This document shows, piece after piece, positions 21,893 through 33,785 of a stretch of 64,000 bases of DNA (position 1 is the stretch's first letter; every line of letters begins with the position of its first letter). The translations under genes and the position numbers were made by a program. The stretch is taken from positions 8,198,001-8,262,000 of the forward strand of contig JAMJFZ010004031.1 of NCBI GenBank assembly GCA_026225945.1, written 5' to 3'. Under the pieces are notes generated by a model. That model made no database searches. It was given only the letters and a program-made list of their open reading frames with translations, and had not been told where the DNA came from. Origin of the DNA: Cricetomys ansorgei (taxonomy: Eukaryota; Chordata; Mammalia; Rodentia; Nesomyidae).

Positions 21893-22115
21893 TGTGGTAG
21901 GTTAGGGATATAGCTGAATTGTCAGAGTGCTTATTTAGCATGCATGAGGCAGAGCTCCATCCCTAGATCCACACAAAATGGCCTGGTTATGCATACCTGT
22001 AATCTCAGCACTCAGGAGGTAAAAGCAAGAAGATCAGAAGTTCAAGCATTCTTGGTTACATGGAGAATTTAAGGCCAGCCCGGGCTCCATGAAACCCTGC
22101 CTCTTAAAGAATAAA
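21893..22115 (+). repeat. ID-B1 composite SINE (B4 type)
   Basis: A tRNA-Ala-like ID part ('ggttagggatatagctgaattgtcagagtgcttatttagcatgcatgaggc') is fused to a B1 part ('ggttatgcatacctgtaatctcagcactcaggagg ... gaaaccctgcctc'). The ID-then-B1 order is the reverse of the copy at 8321-8512. Confidence 0.8.
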
Positions 22116-22150
22116 GCAATAAATAAGTTATTTGATTGACTGATTTAAAG

Positions 22151-22312
22151 GAGAAGTGTAGCCAGGTAGTGGTGGTCCATGCTTTTAATCCTAGCACTCG
22201 GGAGGCAGAGGCAGGAGGATCTCTGTGAGCTCGCGGCCAGCCTGGTCTACAGAGTGAGTTGCAGGACAGCCAGAGTTACAACAGAGAAACCCCATCTCAA
22301 AAGCAAAGCAAG
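22151..22312 (+). repeat. B1-family SINE, young-looking
   Basis: GCCAGGTAGTGGTGGTCCATGC, 'tttaatcctagcactcgggaggcagaggcaggaggatctctgtgagctcgcggccagcctggtctacagagtgag', and an A-rich end. The GATCTCTGTGAG form argues for a non-Mus muroid. Confidence 0.92.
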
Positions 22313-22832
22313 GAATATGAAATAGAAAGGGCTAGCTCTTCGCTAGATGACAGTGAGTATGTCATAAAACTATAGACGTGTAAGAGAGTGGACCTATACT
22401 GTGCACACTGAGAAAAAAAATAAGAATGAGCCAGGGCACACTGTGCTTCAGAGGTGCCTATTCAAGAGAGATATACTGGCCATAGTGGGAGTGAGCTCTC
22501 AATATAGGACACCACTGTCATTCCTGCTCTTGTTCTTTCTATCTTGACCTGGACAATCCAAGTTGCAGCTTACGCATGTTTCCTTTCTGGTTGCTGCTGC
22601 CAATCATGCCTGCTGCCCATTTCTGTTTACCATCAGCTCTTCTCTGCATACCAATGGTGAGAGAGCTCATCTGGACCACCATGGCTTCACCGTATTAACT
22701 AGAAAAGGGCTCCCCTAACTGTGTAGAATTCATTGATGAAAGCGGTTACAGTGTCACACCATCAAGCATCCCCTCTGACTGCAGCCACCTGGGTTTTACT
22801 GATGAACTGTCTGATGCCTACTTCGTGTGGGT
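22313..22832. other. unique noncoding sequence
   Basis: No gene or repeat recognised. Average composition. Confidence 0.5.
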
Positions 22833-23222
22833 ATCTCAGTCAGAGTTTCTATTGCTATGATAAAACTCCCTGACCAAAAGCAACTTGGGGAGGAAAGGGT
22901 TTATTTCAGCTTATAGCTTGTAGTCCATCATGCAGAGAAGTCAAATCAGGAACTGAAACAGAAGCCATGGAGGAATGTTTCTCACTGACTTGGTCCTTGC
23001 TCAGTCTGCTTTCTTATACAGTTCCAGGATCACCTACACGGGGGTGGCCCCAACCTAAATGCGCTGGACCCCACACACACACACATCAATCACTAATTAA
23101 GAAAATGCACCACAGGCTTTCCCATGTGCTGATCTATTGAGGGCATTTTTCTCAATGGAGGTCCCCTCTTTCCAAATGACTCTAGCTTGTGTCAAGTTAA
23201 CATAAAACTAGCCAGCACCATA
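22833..23222. repeat. rodent dispersed repeat (family name uncertain), copy 1
   Basis: It shows 'tttctattgctatgataaaactccctgaccaaaagcaacttggggaggaaagggtttatttcagctta' and ends in 'tgactctagcttgtgtcaagttaacataaaactagccagca'. This is a very common murid interspersed repeat of about 500 bp with a MaLR-like terminus. I recognise it but cannot name it safely. A short CA run lies at 23072-23084. Confidence 0.75.
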
Positions 23223-23955
23223 GGCTAGTCGTACAAACAGGAGCAGTCTATCTGTGGAGTTTTTACAAAATGTCTAATTGGGTTGTCAGCCTTGTGTTAA
23301 CGGTGGAATGGGTAAGGGAACCTACCTCTGATTATTTCCTCCTAGGCTTTGCCATAACCCAAACTTTGCCTAATTCTACATCTACCTAGGAGCCTTCGGA
23401 ATACAAATCGAGTTTCTCAAGTTTCTTAGTAAGACAGAGTACATGGATAGCGGACATAGAAACTAGTCACTTGAGTGGCCTTCTCCATTGTAAATTACTA
23501 AGTAGAAATTCTGGTTTAAAAATTTAAGCACAGCCATCACAACCATCTATTAAAGCTAATATACAGCACTGGATGCTTGATTGCTCTCCTCCTTTCTCCC
23601 ACAACTGGACAATCAAGGACAGTGGTTGGGAGTGTGTGTTCCAGAGCTCATGTAGAACAAAGACATAATTGGACAATCCTTTGTACAATACCGTGTGCGT
23701 AGAAACAGTGAGCTGCAGTAAGGGGACAGGTTAGGAGCATAGCAAATGACATATCCAAAGGAAACATCCAGTGAATTGTCAAGTTTATGGGCTCTACACA
23801 AAGAAAGAGATTCAGATACGAAGTCAAAGAAGACTATAGAGGGAGTAGATGGGAGAGATGATATGAAGAGAAACTTAGAAAGCAGCCCTGAGCCAGTGAG
23901 AGAATGCCAGAAGCTTTTTTTTTTTCTGATGTTTATCATCTCTCACCTTTTGCAG
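23223..23955. other. unique noncoding sequence ending in a splice-acceptor-like tract
   Basis: Mostly featureless. The last 40 bases (from about 23914) hold a T12-type tract, CTGAT-like branch word and CTCACCTTTTGCAG, a textbook acceptor. Confidence 0.45.
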
Positions 23956-23998
23956 CATCAGCCTTAAAATGTAAAGCCTCTTACTCCTCCTCAAGGAG
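23956..23998 (+). other. candidate 43-nt exon, unproven
   Basis: A strong acceptor (T-rich tract, then CACCTTTTGCAG) is followed after 43 nt by the donor AAGGAG|GTGAGA. A second donor, TTCAGG|GTAAGC, at 24020 gives a 64-nt form. Only the third frame is open across the 43-nt form (reading SALKCKASYSSSR). It could be a lncRNA exon, a cryptic exon or chance. Confidence 0.25.
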
Positions 23999-24019
23999 GT
24001 GAGAAAAATGGGATTCAGG

Positions 24020-24912
24020 GTAAGCAGATCCAAAGTTTACAATGAAGTCAACTGCCAGCTTCAGTCAGGGAGCTGTCCCAAGCTGCCTTTGGAGCATATG
24101 AAGCCCCTCAACTCAAAGAACTCTGGGTACATTGACAAAAACAAAGCAACCAAGAAGGTGAAAGCCACAGCTGGGATTGTAAAGACCCAGACAAGCCCAC
24201 CCTGTGGAGCCACATGAATGCAAACTACAGCGGCCACCCTAAGTAAACCACTCACTGTGTTCACACGTTACACAAAATGTAGACATCCTTGAGCTAGGAC
24301 TCCATTTAAAAAAAAATGGCAAAGCCTAGAGTTTAATCTCATCTAAACCATTTAATCTGTAATATAAGATGTTATCTAATTTTTCCTTTTTCTGTGTGAT
24401 TCAATGTGATATTTCTATTCATGCACATAGCCTGCACCAAGTATAGAGATTTCTGGTCTATAGAGGAAATCACACGACTCAATTTGACCACTAAATGCTA
24501 CTATGACCTTGGAACATAGCAACAAGAAGAAAAATAAGAGAACATTTAAAAGATACCGTTTCGTTCAAAATCAAAAGAAGCATCTCGGATCACAGAAAAC
24601 AGGAAGGGAAGTATACTCAGAAGGGAGTGATGGCCATAATTCTGAAGAGCAGATGTTGAATGGGATTGCCCACCCCAAGAATAGAGACTGAGTCTCTAGG
24701 ATTAGGCTACTGTGTCCCCGTAAGGCAAGGACTCTAAGTTGTTTGTAGAATGTAAGACAAAGCTCAGGACAAGCATCTCCAGGAAATAGCTACAAAATCA
24801 CTGAACATGACATTTAAGCTCAGGATGAAAGCAAGCACAAGCAAAAGTAAAAGTCTTCCGTTCAAATTGAGTTTGCAAATGAAAATTTTAAAGCACATAA
24901 AGAAAACCTTCT
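24020..24912. other. unique noncoding sequence
   Basis: Overlapping frames at 23999-24217 (plus) and 24061-24264 (minus) do not match a family I recognise. The 24503-24691 plus frame is Lys-rich and also unrecognised. Confidence 0.4.
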
Positions 24913-25130
24913 GCGGGCTGGAGAAATGCCTTAAGTTGTTAAGAGCACCTGTGGCTCTTGCAGAGGATCCAAATCCAGTTCGCAGCACCCACATGGTGGC
25001 TCATAACCATCTGTAACTCCATTTCCAGGAGAATCAATGCCCTCTCCTGTCCTCCAAAGGCACCGCATGTGGGTGGGCACAGGCATGCATGCAACCAGAA
25101 CACCCAAACACATAAAAATAAAATAAAATA
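24913..25130 (+). repeat. B2-family SINE
   Basis: GCGGGCTGGAGAAATGCCTTAAG, 'ttcgcagcacccacatggtggctcataaccatctgtaactcc', and the end CACATAAAAATAAAATAAAATAC. Overlapping minus frames are translations of it. Confidence 0.92.
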
Positions 25131-26683
25131 CATCTTTTTAAAAGAAAGAAAGAAAACATTCTCTGAAACACAGTCAATGGATTGAAAGCGCAGAGGAATT
25201 TGTTTTTATTCTAGAAATTGAAAGAACAGAGTAATCTAAAAGTCCATTTGTAGCATCTTTGGATATGTTTTATTTGAAAGCAATAGGAGGTTATAAAAAT
25301 TTTTAAAGGATAGCTATGAATCAAGTGCCCAGATTTTTTAATAGATTTTTAAATCCTGGAAATGAATATAATTACCACAATTTATGAACCCTCAGTATAT
25401 AGATAAAGTATAACAAATTATAGTCAGAAGGAAAATTAGTGCACTAAGAAAACTAAAGTCACAACAGTGGAATTTTTTAAGTCAGAAACAGAAATTATTA
25501 GATTATACTGATGCTAGGCAGTATTCATTGGGATTTCCTTCTGTGTGACCACTGACAGAGCCAAAGATCCACTGTGAGGATGACCATTTGAAATTCCTCT
25601 ATTCACCCAGCTCTGTTAATCCCACTGGAATGCAGAAGAGAAAGGGAGAAAAAGATGCAAAGTAGACCCACAAATCTGTCCATCCCAGCTAACAAAATTT
25701 AAGGAGCTTACAATGAAAATCATAATCCAGGCAAACAATAAGAAACCTTTAAGATGAAATAAATTAATCAGAACTCTCCTGATTATCTGATTTTTCTGCT
25801 GCATCTGATTCAGTACGTTGGCAAATAAGTAGTCTGATCACAAAATATTTATTACACATTCAGAGTCCTCATTATAGAAGGTTTTGAAACATCCTCCATT
25901 CTTTTAATAACGTGATTACAATATGATGAAGAATTTGTTTTAAAAGATAGAACTGCAATTTAGTTGAAAGGGTAAGTTGTTAAGTGAAGAAGTGACAGAG
26001 GGAATAAATATATAGAAATTTTAAATATTTTAAATATTTTGAGTTATAGATGACTCGTGATCTCAAAAAGAAACATTTCTCCATACCTACCACTACAAAT
26101 GCCCTGACAGAAGCAGCCACTGCCAGCTCTCTAGCTCATACCCAACCAGTGCACTGAAACTTTACCCTCCCGAATTATTCTTTACCATCATAAGCCTGGG
26201 CTTCTTGCAGGAGAGACGGTCTCATGAGTCAGGAACCAAGAGCAGAGTAGGCTTGGAATATGTTGCCAGCCATTAAATGTCCTTGGAATGGAAAGGATAA
26301 AGGAAACAGCTTTCAAAGGTCCCCCTGACATAGTCATTCTTGTAGGCCATTGTCTGCTCTATGAAAAGCAGTAAAGGGAGAGAGGACGAGTCTTGAAGGT
26401 GGAGGCACCTGTCAACCTGCGGGAGAAGTCATCACCTGCCCAAGAGGCCAGAGTTTGGACAGCAGATCCATCAGAGGGAAGACCCACGGCCCATAGAAAA
26501 GGAGTAAATGTGAAATCTTCAACAGCTCCAAAAAACTTTGAGCACCACAGTCATGAGGAAATTATTTTCTCTCTTGTTCTTCCCTGCCACTACAAGTGAG
26601 GACGAGGGCAAGCCACGCCCTGACACACTTACACCAGCCCGCTCACGTTCCAAGGCCATTCTACACAGAGGCATAAGAATGCT
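25131..26683. other. AT-rich unique sequence, enhancer-like at 25600-25960
   Basis: The part at 25730-25860 has GAAATAAATTAATCAGAAC, CCTGATTATCTGATTTTTC and GTCTGATCACAAAATATTTATTAC. From 25960 it is strongly AT-rich (TTTTAAATATTTTAAATATTTTG). 26100-26680 is ordinary. No gene. Confidence 0.4.
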
Positions 26684-26898
26684 AAGTTGGAGACCGAACT
26701 CTGCAAGACAAGTATGATGACCGGAGTTCAGTCTCCAGAACCCATATAAAAAGTCAGCACGGTGGAGACATTTGCAATTCGGCTCAGAGGAAGCAGAGTC
26801 TGGAAGATCCCCAGGGCTCACTATCAGCCAGTCTAGCCTAATTGGAGAGTTCAGGTCCCAGCGAGAGACCTTGTCTCAAAAACTAAGGTGAATGAACG
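26684..26898 (+). repeat. B3-family SINE
   Basis: Key segments are 'ctccagaacccatataaaaagtcagcacggtgg', 'agtctggaagatccccagggctcactatcagccagtctagcctaattgg' and 'agagaccttgtctcaaaaactaaggtg'. The 5' end is diverged. Confidence 0.85.
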
Positions 26899-26904
26899 GC
26901 TGCC

Positions 26905-27282
26905 CTAACTTGATTTTTGTGGCTGTGATGAAACATTGACCAAAAGCAACTTCGCATGTGGGAAAGGGTTTATTTGGCTTACAGTCCGTCATCGAGGGAA
27001 GCCAAGGTAAGAACTCAAGTCAGGAATCTAGAGGAAAGAACTGAAACAGAGACTGTGGAGAAGTGCCGCTTCCTGGCTTGCTCAGCCACCTTTCTCACAC
27101 AGCTCGGCCCCCCTTCCCAGGGATGCACCATCCACAGTTGGCTGGGCTGTCTTACATTAATTAGCAATCAAGAAAATGCCCCCCCGCAGACATGCCCACA
27201 GGCCAATCTGATGGAGGCAAGACCTCATTTGGGATTTCCTATTCCTAGATATGTCCAGGTCTGTGTCAAGAGCCTCTACAGG
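26905..27282. repeat. rodent dispersed repeat, copy 2 (same family as 22833-23222)
   Basis: It repeats the order of copy 1: 'ggctgtgatgaaacattgaccaaaagcaact', 'gggaaagggtttatttggcttaca', 'ttagcaatcaagaaaatgccccc', 'gatggaggcaagacctcatttgggatttc', ending near 'tgtgtcaag'. It abuts the preceding B3. Confidence 0.75.
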
Positions 27283-27507
27283 CACAAGTACACAAGTTCA
27301 TGTGCAAACACACACACACATTGAATGAAAGAGTTAAGAATGATAGCGAGCAATTACCAAGGCAGGTCACCATGCAGGAAACAGCCCGGAACAGCAATAA
27401 GTGCAAAATAAGAGCTCTGAAATACCGTGTGACATCTTAGTGAGTGGAATTCCTCAACCCACACTGCTCAAAGATGGGCAAATTCAACAATTAGAAAATC
27501 TAAGTAA
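27283..27507. other. short unique stretch with a CA run
   Basis: (CA)n at 27308-27320, otherwise nothing recognised. Confidence 0.5.
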
Positions 27508-27590
27508 GCCAGACATGATGGCACACATCCGTTATCCTAGCACTGGAGAGGCAGCCATCCCACCCCACACATGGGTACCATGAAATACAG
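27508..27590 (+). repeat. B1-family SINE fragment
   Basis: AAGCCAGACATGATGGCACACATCC then 'gttatcctagcactggagaggc'. Truncated after the first third. Confidence 0.65.
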
Positions 27591-28139
27591 ACCTTTCAAA
27601 TACAGCAATTCTTAAGCAGCTCTTTTTTAGTGGGGTTGGACTGCCTTACTATACTATTTAATGTATGTTTTTCATTGTAAACACCACAAGTTACTTTTTA
27701 AAAATACTTACAAGGCATTCTTATCTAAATTTACTATAATAAGCAAAAATTAACTACACACACAGAAGTTTAGCTTGGAGAATCTCTCCCGAAACTACCA
27801 ACCTTTCCCATAGACCTTCCTACTCCTAATACTAAAATTATTAGAGCCAAGAAATTGTTAGAAATTACCCTAGATATATACAATTCTACTCAGGGATGGC
27901 TGGCCCTTTTTCTTTTTTATTTTATGAATAACATGCTGACCAATTTGATAACTCTGTTTGGCATCTGCTCCTGAATGGTAGAGTGTGGTCCAGTACCCTG
28001 GCTCTGCTTTAACACTGCATAGCTCACAAGGACATAATGCTGCAGTTAACAGTGTGTTGTGACATTTGTTGCTTCCTTCCGAGGCATTTTGAGCTTTGAT
28101 AAGTTGTAAGTGATATAAATAAGTCCTGTGTAATTAATG
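27591..28139. other. AT-rich unique sequence
   Basis: Nothing specific. Start of a 7.5-kb interval without any young SINE. Confidence 0.5.
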
Positions 28140-28430
28140 CACATTTTCATAGAAATTAAATGCACAATTACAATTTTTCTCCCAAACACAGATTGTATAT
28201 TTCAAAAGATGTACTGATGTCAAGGTAGGTTTTTTTTTAATTCAGAAATATAAATGCATCTTTTGATGAGAAGAAATTACCCTGGATTCTACATATTATA
28301 AATATAATTCATACATGCACCTTAAACATTCTATTTAGGGAAAAAAATGGAATACCGTTGGGGAAAAGGAGATAAATCGTTGAAATATGAGTAGTAAGAA
28401 AAGCTGGAAAGAATTAAACCTCCCAATTGG
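28140..28430. other. candidate enhancer-like noncoding block
   Basis: GTGTAATTAATGCACATTTTC, ATTAAATGCACAATTACAATTTTT and nearby TAAT cores without young repeats. Prediction from composition. Confidence 0.35.
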
Positions 28431-28735
28431 TTCATGAGCCCTTTGCTACTTGGATGGAATTGCTGGCAGCAGAGAGCCTGGGGAGTTGGGCTTGGGGTTT
28501 AAGCACGCCATTCACAACACTCAGACCTTAGCAAGCCATGTACCAACCCCAAGCTCGGGCTCCTTGTGGCTCAAGCAGCCTATTTCATAGTGCTCCCATG
28601 CAGATCAATGGAGCATCCATAAGCCAGAACTGTGAGATCATACAATAATAATCTCCAGCTAATTTCTTCCCTTCCTGTCTCTGAAGACAGAAACTTAAAC
28701 TTGGATAATGTAGCTGTTTAAACACTCGACCTCAG
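28431..28735. other. unique noncoding sequence
   Basis: Nothing recognised; average composition. Confidence 0.5.
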
Positions 28736-28930
28736 CCAGTGTGCTTACTGCTACTTCACATGTGCCACCTCGTGTATTTATGATAATACTTGTATTATCC
28801 CCATTTTAAAGGGGGCAGATTCAAAATTCATAAAGGGGAATAGCTTATCCATGGTCATCCAGCTATAATCAATGAACCAGGATTGAACTGGTCGTCTTTC
28901 TCTAGAGCTGATGTTCTACACTAAAATAAA
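28736..28930 (-). repeat. MIR-like ancient SINE
   Basis: The plus strand reads 'tgataatacttgtattatccccattttaaaggggg', 'gaatagcttatccatggtcatccagctata' and 'aaccaggattgaactggtc'. This corresponds to antisense MIR ('tattatccccattttacagatg...cttgcccaaggtcacacagcta...ccaggattcgaacc'). Confidence 0.8.
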
Positions 28931-29819
28931 ATAGTAAATTCTAAACCTAGAAACAACACAACATTTTCAGCACACAGTTTGTTCTTGCTGCACTGCTACC
29001 ACCATCAGTGAGTGCTGTGTGCCCAAAAATGTTGCATCCAACATGCTGAACTCTAAGTCCAAGAGGGTGGATTCTCACAGATCCTTCACTGAAGCCTGCT
29101 TCTGCCAGAATGCAATGCTTTTGTTAGCCATTTCGTATTAATTCCTAGTTCCAGAAAAACACATACAACTAAAGGAAAATTGCTGTGGTGCTAGTCTTCA
29201 CATCACTAATAGAAGTAAAATTGGAGAGATGAGACAGAATAGTTTTTCTTGGGACATCTGCTAGCCCCATAGCCTTAGATTGGAGGCATTCCTATGGCCT
29301 CAGTCCTGACAGCCTGTATTTCCCATTTGAAGACAACCACAGGTGAGAAATCAATGCAAGGCTTCTGCCTCAGGGAGGTGAGGTGATGAGCAAGAAGAGA
29401 GCGAGAGGAATCGTTTCTCTTCCTTGTCCTCAGTGACCGGGTACAGCAATAGACCCTGCACATGGGACACACTGGGGAAAACGTTCATTGCAGAACCCAG
29501 ATGCCAAAGTGGAAAAGAGACAGAGTGCCTCCAGCAGCTGCATCTGGCTTTCTGGCATGTTCTCTGCACTGTGGTACTGGTGCTGCCCCCATCTGCACTT
29601 CTGTGGCTTCGCCAGCTAACTGCAAACCAAATTTCGCCCGCTTTGACAATACACAGCATGCAATGTATATAAAGTTACCACTATGGTATCTGTTTTCAAA
29701 CCACTGTGAACCATCTGAAGGAATCAATATCCAGATACTTTCATATATAAAGACAGGGACAAGAAAAGGAGAAATTCTCTATCCTGGACCCCTGGCAGCT
29801 AAGCATCCTGATCACGTGC
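28931..29819. other. unique noncoding sequence
   Basis: Several overlapping frames of 65 to 121 codons on both strands at 29275-29827 have no recognisable domain or splice context. No repeat seen. Confidence 0.4.
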
Positions 29820-30660
29820 ACACGTAATGATTTTGAAAATCAGGAGAAAAGTCTGCTTTATCCTAAGTAAGCACTCTTTTCCTGTACATGAGTGCAGGGT
29901 TCAAAGGGTTAATCTAGTGGCTGTACAGCTAGAAAGAGCCTACGTAAATTTTAGCCTACAAGGAAGCTTAGCTAAAACCCTCACCTTTAGCAAAGCTTTT
30001 TTGCACATTGGGAACGTAAGACACCTTTCATGGGCTTCCCTCCCCACATTTTTATGATATACCTTTCAGCAAAAGCTTTTACAATGATATTAAACATTAA
30101 CTCTAGATGGGTTAATCCCAAGACACGGCAGCAGCCTTAAGGTTAATAGTCCTTTTAATTAAAGGATAAGTCAGTTATTGAACACAGAAGCTAATCACAA
30201 AAGGATTACCAGTGAAAATGAACATAGTCTGTGCAATTAGTCTGATAATTAAGACTTAAGTACTGGACAGAGATCAAAGTGCTTGTGATACGCAATAAAG
30301 TTCCGAGAGTTGTAAGGATATTCAAAATGTTAGCTTGTGCTTTATTGCACCTTTCATTTATCATGTACCCATGATAGCAGCAAACACATTTCCCCAATGG
30401 ATGTCAGCATGGATAACTGCAACAGCTGTTACTACATAAGCCTGGTGTTTCTCACAATATGATCACTCTGTCAACGACGGCCGTAAAAGGTGGCATCTGC
30501 ATTCATCAAACAGAGTTATCAATAAATGTAAAACCATACAACAATTAGAGATCTCAAAGGAAGAACAAATCCAAACAGAAAAAAAAAAAAATACCAACCA
30601 CACTCTTTTAATTACTAAGGTTGCTAATCAATAAAATGCCTTCATAACTTTTAATTAAAA
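29820..30660. other. strong candidate conserved noncoding element / enhancer
   Basis: About 840 bp free of repeats except a short A-run at 30580-30592. It is rich in developmental words: GGGTTAATCCC (bicoid/OTX-type TAATCC), CCTTTTAATTAAAGGA, GCTAATCACAAAAGG, GCAATTAGTCTGATAATTAAG and TATCAATAAATG. Palindromic TTAATTAA and repeated TAATC cores stand out. Conservation not tested. Confidence 0.45.
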
Positions 30661-32365
30661 TTTTATTTGAACTGGATGTTTAGAGAATCAGGATCTTTGT
30701 TTTCATTACATTTAACAGTTGCATTAGGAAAATCCCAGTGGCATGTGTGAGAGGCCATCCCTTGGGGAACACTTCTCATCTGTAATTGCGTATCCTCACC
30801 TACAGAGGGTGTTGAGGTCCTTGTAAGACCCAGAGAACAAGGAGACATTTCACAGTAGCGATTATTACAGAGCAAATTACTAGGTAGAGCAATCCAGGCG
30901 CTGTCAAGAAAGGTTAGCAAAATGGAGTGTGAAGAAATCAGCCATTCAGCAATTCATCATGGACCAAAACCAGCTCTGAAGTTAAACCAAAGGAAAAGAG
31001 TATTGGTTTGATGGAGTCAAGACGGCCTCTGTTTATAGCGACAAATAAAGATTATAAGAGGTGAAGGATAAAACAACGAAATGATAAAGGAAAAAATCAA
31101 TTACTTTAATCATACTGATGATGCTCAGGCATGATAGGATGAGAAGAACTAGCTATAATTCCCAAGCCATGTGCTTTATACATTATTGTTACATTACCTT
31201 TAATTTGTGTTTGATAAGGGTCTGAGTAATTCCCATATCCTGTTCCAGAAGTTGGCTGATAAATCCCATACAGAAATCTCCCTCCTTTCAAGCTGAATTC
31301 AGTGTGATCCACTGTTACACTTTGAAATGGTCCCTTTTTGATTTGTAGAAAAAGAAAATGAATCTTGAAATTCCCCCCCTGGCTTCCACTAGGCTGTTGT
31401 CCTCAGGATGACAGGAACAAACCACCCACTCCTTCCTCCAATTACTTACTGCACAGCTGAAATATCTGGAAAGTTCTCCATTTGTATTTTTGAGATCTGA
31501 TAGATGAAGAATTGCATATTCAGAGGTTCTTTCTAGGGCTTTCCTTAAAGTCATATTGATTTCCTAGATTCCTATTTAAGTTAAGAGTGTAAAAGGTGGT
31601 CAGTCAGACCTCTTACGGTTCCAGCAAAGGCTACTTATGGGGATCAGAACATGTCACTCCGACGCACTTGTCCTGACATTTGAAAGAGACGCTGGAGCAG
31701 GAAGGCCTCTCTGCCCTTCTCCCTTGAAGCGAGATGAAGTTTTAGAACTATTTCTGACTTCCAGAAATGGTTCACATGATCCTCATTTCATAGATTCTGT
31801 ATCCAGAAGAAAGGAGGTCTGACTGTTAAGACACAGGGCCCCCCAAGAAAAATCAGAACCAACATGTCTTGCTAAGCCCTCCACTGCATTGCCACAAGGT
31901 CCTACCTCTTTGTGCAATATTTCTGCAGGACTATGCCCTTCCTCGTTGAATTTAGCCTTAACATGCAGAAGCTTCCCTGCTTCTTTGTTTTGTTTCCAAG
32001 GGCTCTTGGATCGCATAAAACTTGTATTTAATAACTTTGTATACTTTCCTCCTGTTAATCTGTCTTTCACTATACAGGCCAATCCCGTGAACTGGGTGGT
32101 GAGTGAAGAAAAGATATACTTGCTCTCTCCTATACAGCAATCTCTCAAATTCATAGCCCATAGCAGATAGAATGTAGTTCACGTGCTTTCCTCCTCTCAA
32201 GGAAAGTTAATGTGCTACCATCAGAATACGACTTGGGGAATTGGCTAAGGAGCAGGCTATATTTCACCAAGAGGCTCCCCTTCCACTTTCTTCAAGTTCT
32301 GGGGAAACTATGACTACACTCCTGGGATCTGGGTCATATCTAGGGGAAATGACAGTTCCTTATAC
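30661..32365. other. unique noncoding sequence
   Basis: The parts at 30660-31010 and 31080-31230 could extend the neighbouring enhancer-like block. Frames of 80 to 123 codons on both strands at 31637-32200 overlap one another without a family match. No young repeat. Confidence 0.4.
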
Positions 32366-32570
32366 TTAAGTAATGCATAACAGATGCCAGAAACTATTTC
32401 AAACTCCATACAGATATTAATTCATTTAAACTGCATATAGCCCAGAAGAACTACTTTTATTATGACCTTAGGGAGGTGAGGTATGTCCCCATACCACATT
32501 GCAGCCAAAGCTAAATTGTGAACCCAGCCTATTGGGCCTCAGAGTCTATGGCTTCAACTACTCTTCTGCT
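32366..32570 (-). repeat. MIR-like ancient SINE
   Basis: 'gatattaattcatttaaactgcatatagcccagaag', 'tattatgaccttagggaggtg', 'gcagccaaagctaaattgtgaacccagcc', and 'agagtctatggcttcaactactcttctgc' follow the antisense MIR order. Confidence 0.75.
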
Positions 32571-32579
32571 TTAAAAAAA

Positions 32580-32750
32580 AATAGCATTTCCTGAGCATCT
32601 ACTTAGTATCAGTCTTGTATTTGATGTTTTATTTTTGCTTGCATAATTCTACAGATGAGTTTTACAGATGGAAAAATTAATACTTAATGAAAGGAACTGA
32701 ACTTGCTCAAAGTCAACTCAGTGTATAGGTATACCTGGAGTCAAATATAA
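32580..32750 (-). repeat. second MIR-like ancient SINE
   Basis: 'atttcctgagcatctacttagtatcag', 'ctacagatgagttttacagatggaaaa', 'aactgaacttgctcaaagtcaac' follow the antisense MIR/L2-type pattern. Same orientation as the adjacent copy, so two separate insertions or a split element. Confidence 0.65.
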
Positions 32751-33785
32751 TTCTGTATAGTCCAAAAAAACATCTGTATTATTTCCTATAGTCAGGGGAA
32801 AAAATTGATCGCTGGATTTCCATCCCACCAACATGCAATAATTACTGAGAGTATGCAAAAGGAAGTGGCAAGGCCAGGGAGACTGCACATGTGTGCTATA
32901 TATTATTTCTTTCTTTTTGGGTAGAGAAGTACATTTTGGCCCCCACACAAATATTAACAATGTTTATAATATGGTGTTCAAATATTATAAGGGTTTTGTA
33001 AGTGGACGTTCCACATTGAGATCTTTGGTCTTTAGGAGAACCTGGTACCATAGCGGGCACAGAGATATGATGACATAAAAGCTTACACGAAAAAGTTCTC
33101 AGACACATTAAGGTCTGGGTTTTGCCATTCCCCTTCTCAGTAATGACCATCAGGGTTTTGATGTCCGTGCTGGAATTTGCTCCTCGATACCAGAATAGGA
33201 ATACACCCAGGAAGAAGCAATACCCAGCAAGAATCAACACCCAGGAGGAAAAACAGTCTTCAGTTCACATGTCTGGATAGAATATTGAGCTTCTTTGCCT
33301 CTATTTTGCTACTGTGCCAGGAGACAGGAACCCCAGCCTCTCCAAAACCATGAGGATCAGGAGCTATCTTCTACTTTCCAATAATGATATCTCTCTGTAA
33401 CTTTTGACATTAGCATTTAGTTTTTGCCTGCTTTTCACTCCCATCATTCTTGGAAGTTGTTGGCTCTTTAACCTCATATAGTTAACAGTTCAGGGTCGGC
33501 AGTCATCGCAACTACTTCACCAAACGCAGATTCCAAGTGTCACAAAAGGACCCATTCATTTTCCCTACCACTTAGTATAGCGCAGTTTGTTATAGACACA
33601 TTAAAGGCATCGGTGGAAATGGTACATAGTCCTGAAAATGTTTAGTATTTTCTTCAAACTTATAAACAAAGCACAAGCTATTCCAAGCACTTTAATCTCC
33701 TTCACTGCATACAAATGCTAGTCATACTTGAACATCAAAGATGTTTCAAATCTTAAATGGTATGTAAAAAGCACTGCTGCCCCAG
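32751..33785. other. unique noncoding sequence
   Basis: No repeat recognised. Frames at 32718-33240 on both strands lack family features. Confidence 0.45.

Noticed and set aside
23999..24217. 72-codon plus frame considered as a processed pseudogene
   Set aside because: Peptide matches no family I recognise, and there is no poly(A) tail or target-site duplication.
29351..29827. Cluster of overlapping 80-121-codon frames on both strands
   Set aside because: Mutually overlapping, no splice pair, no family signature; consistent with average-GC sequence having few stops.
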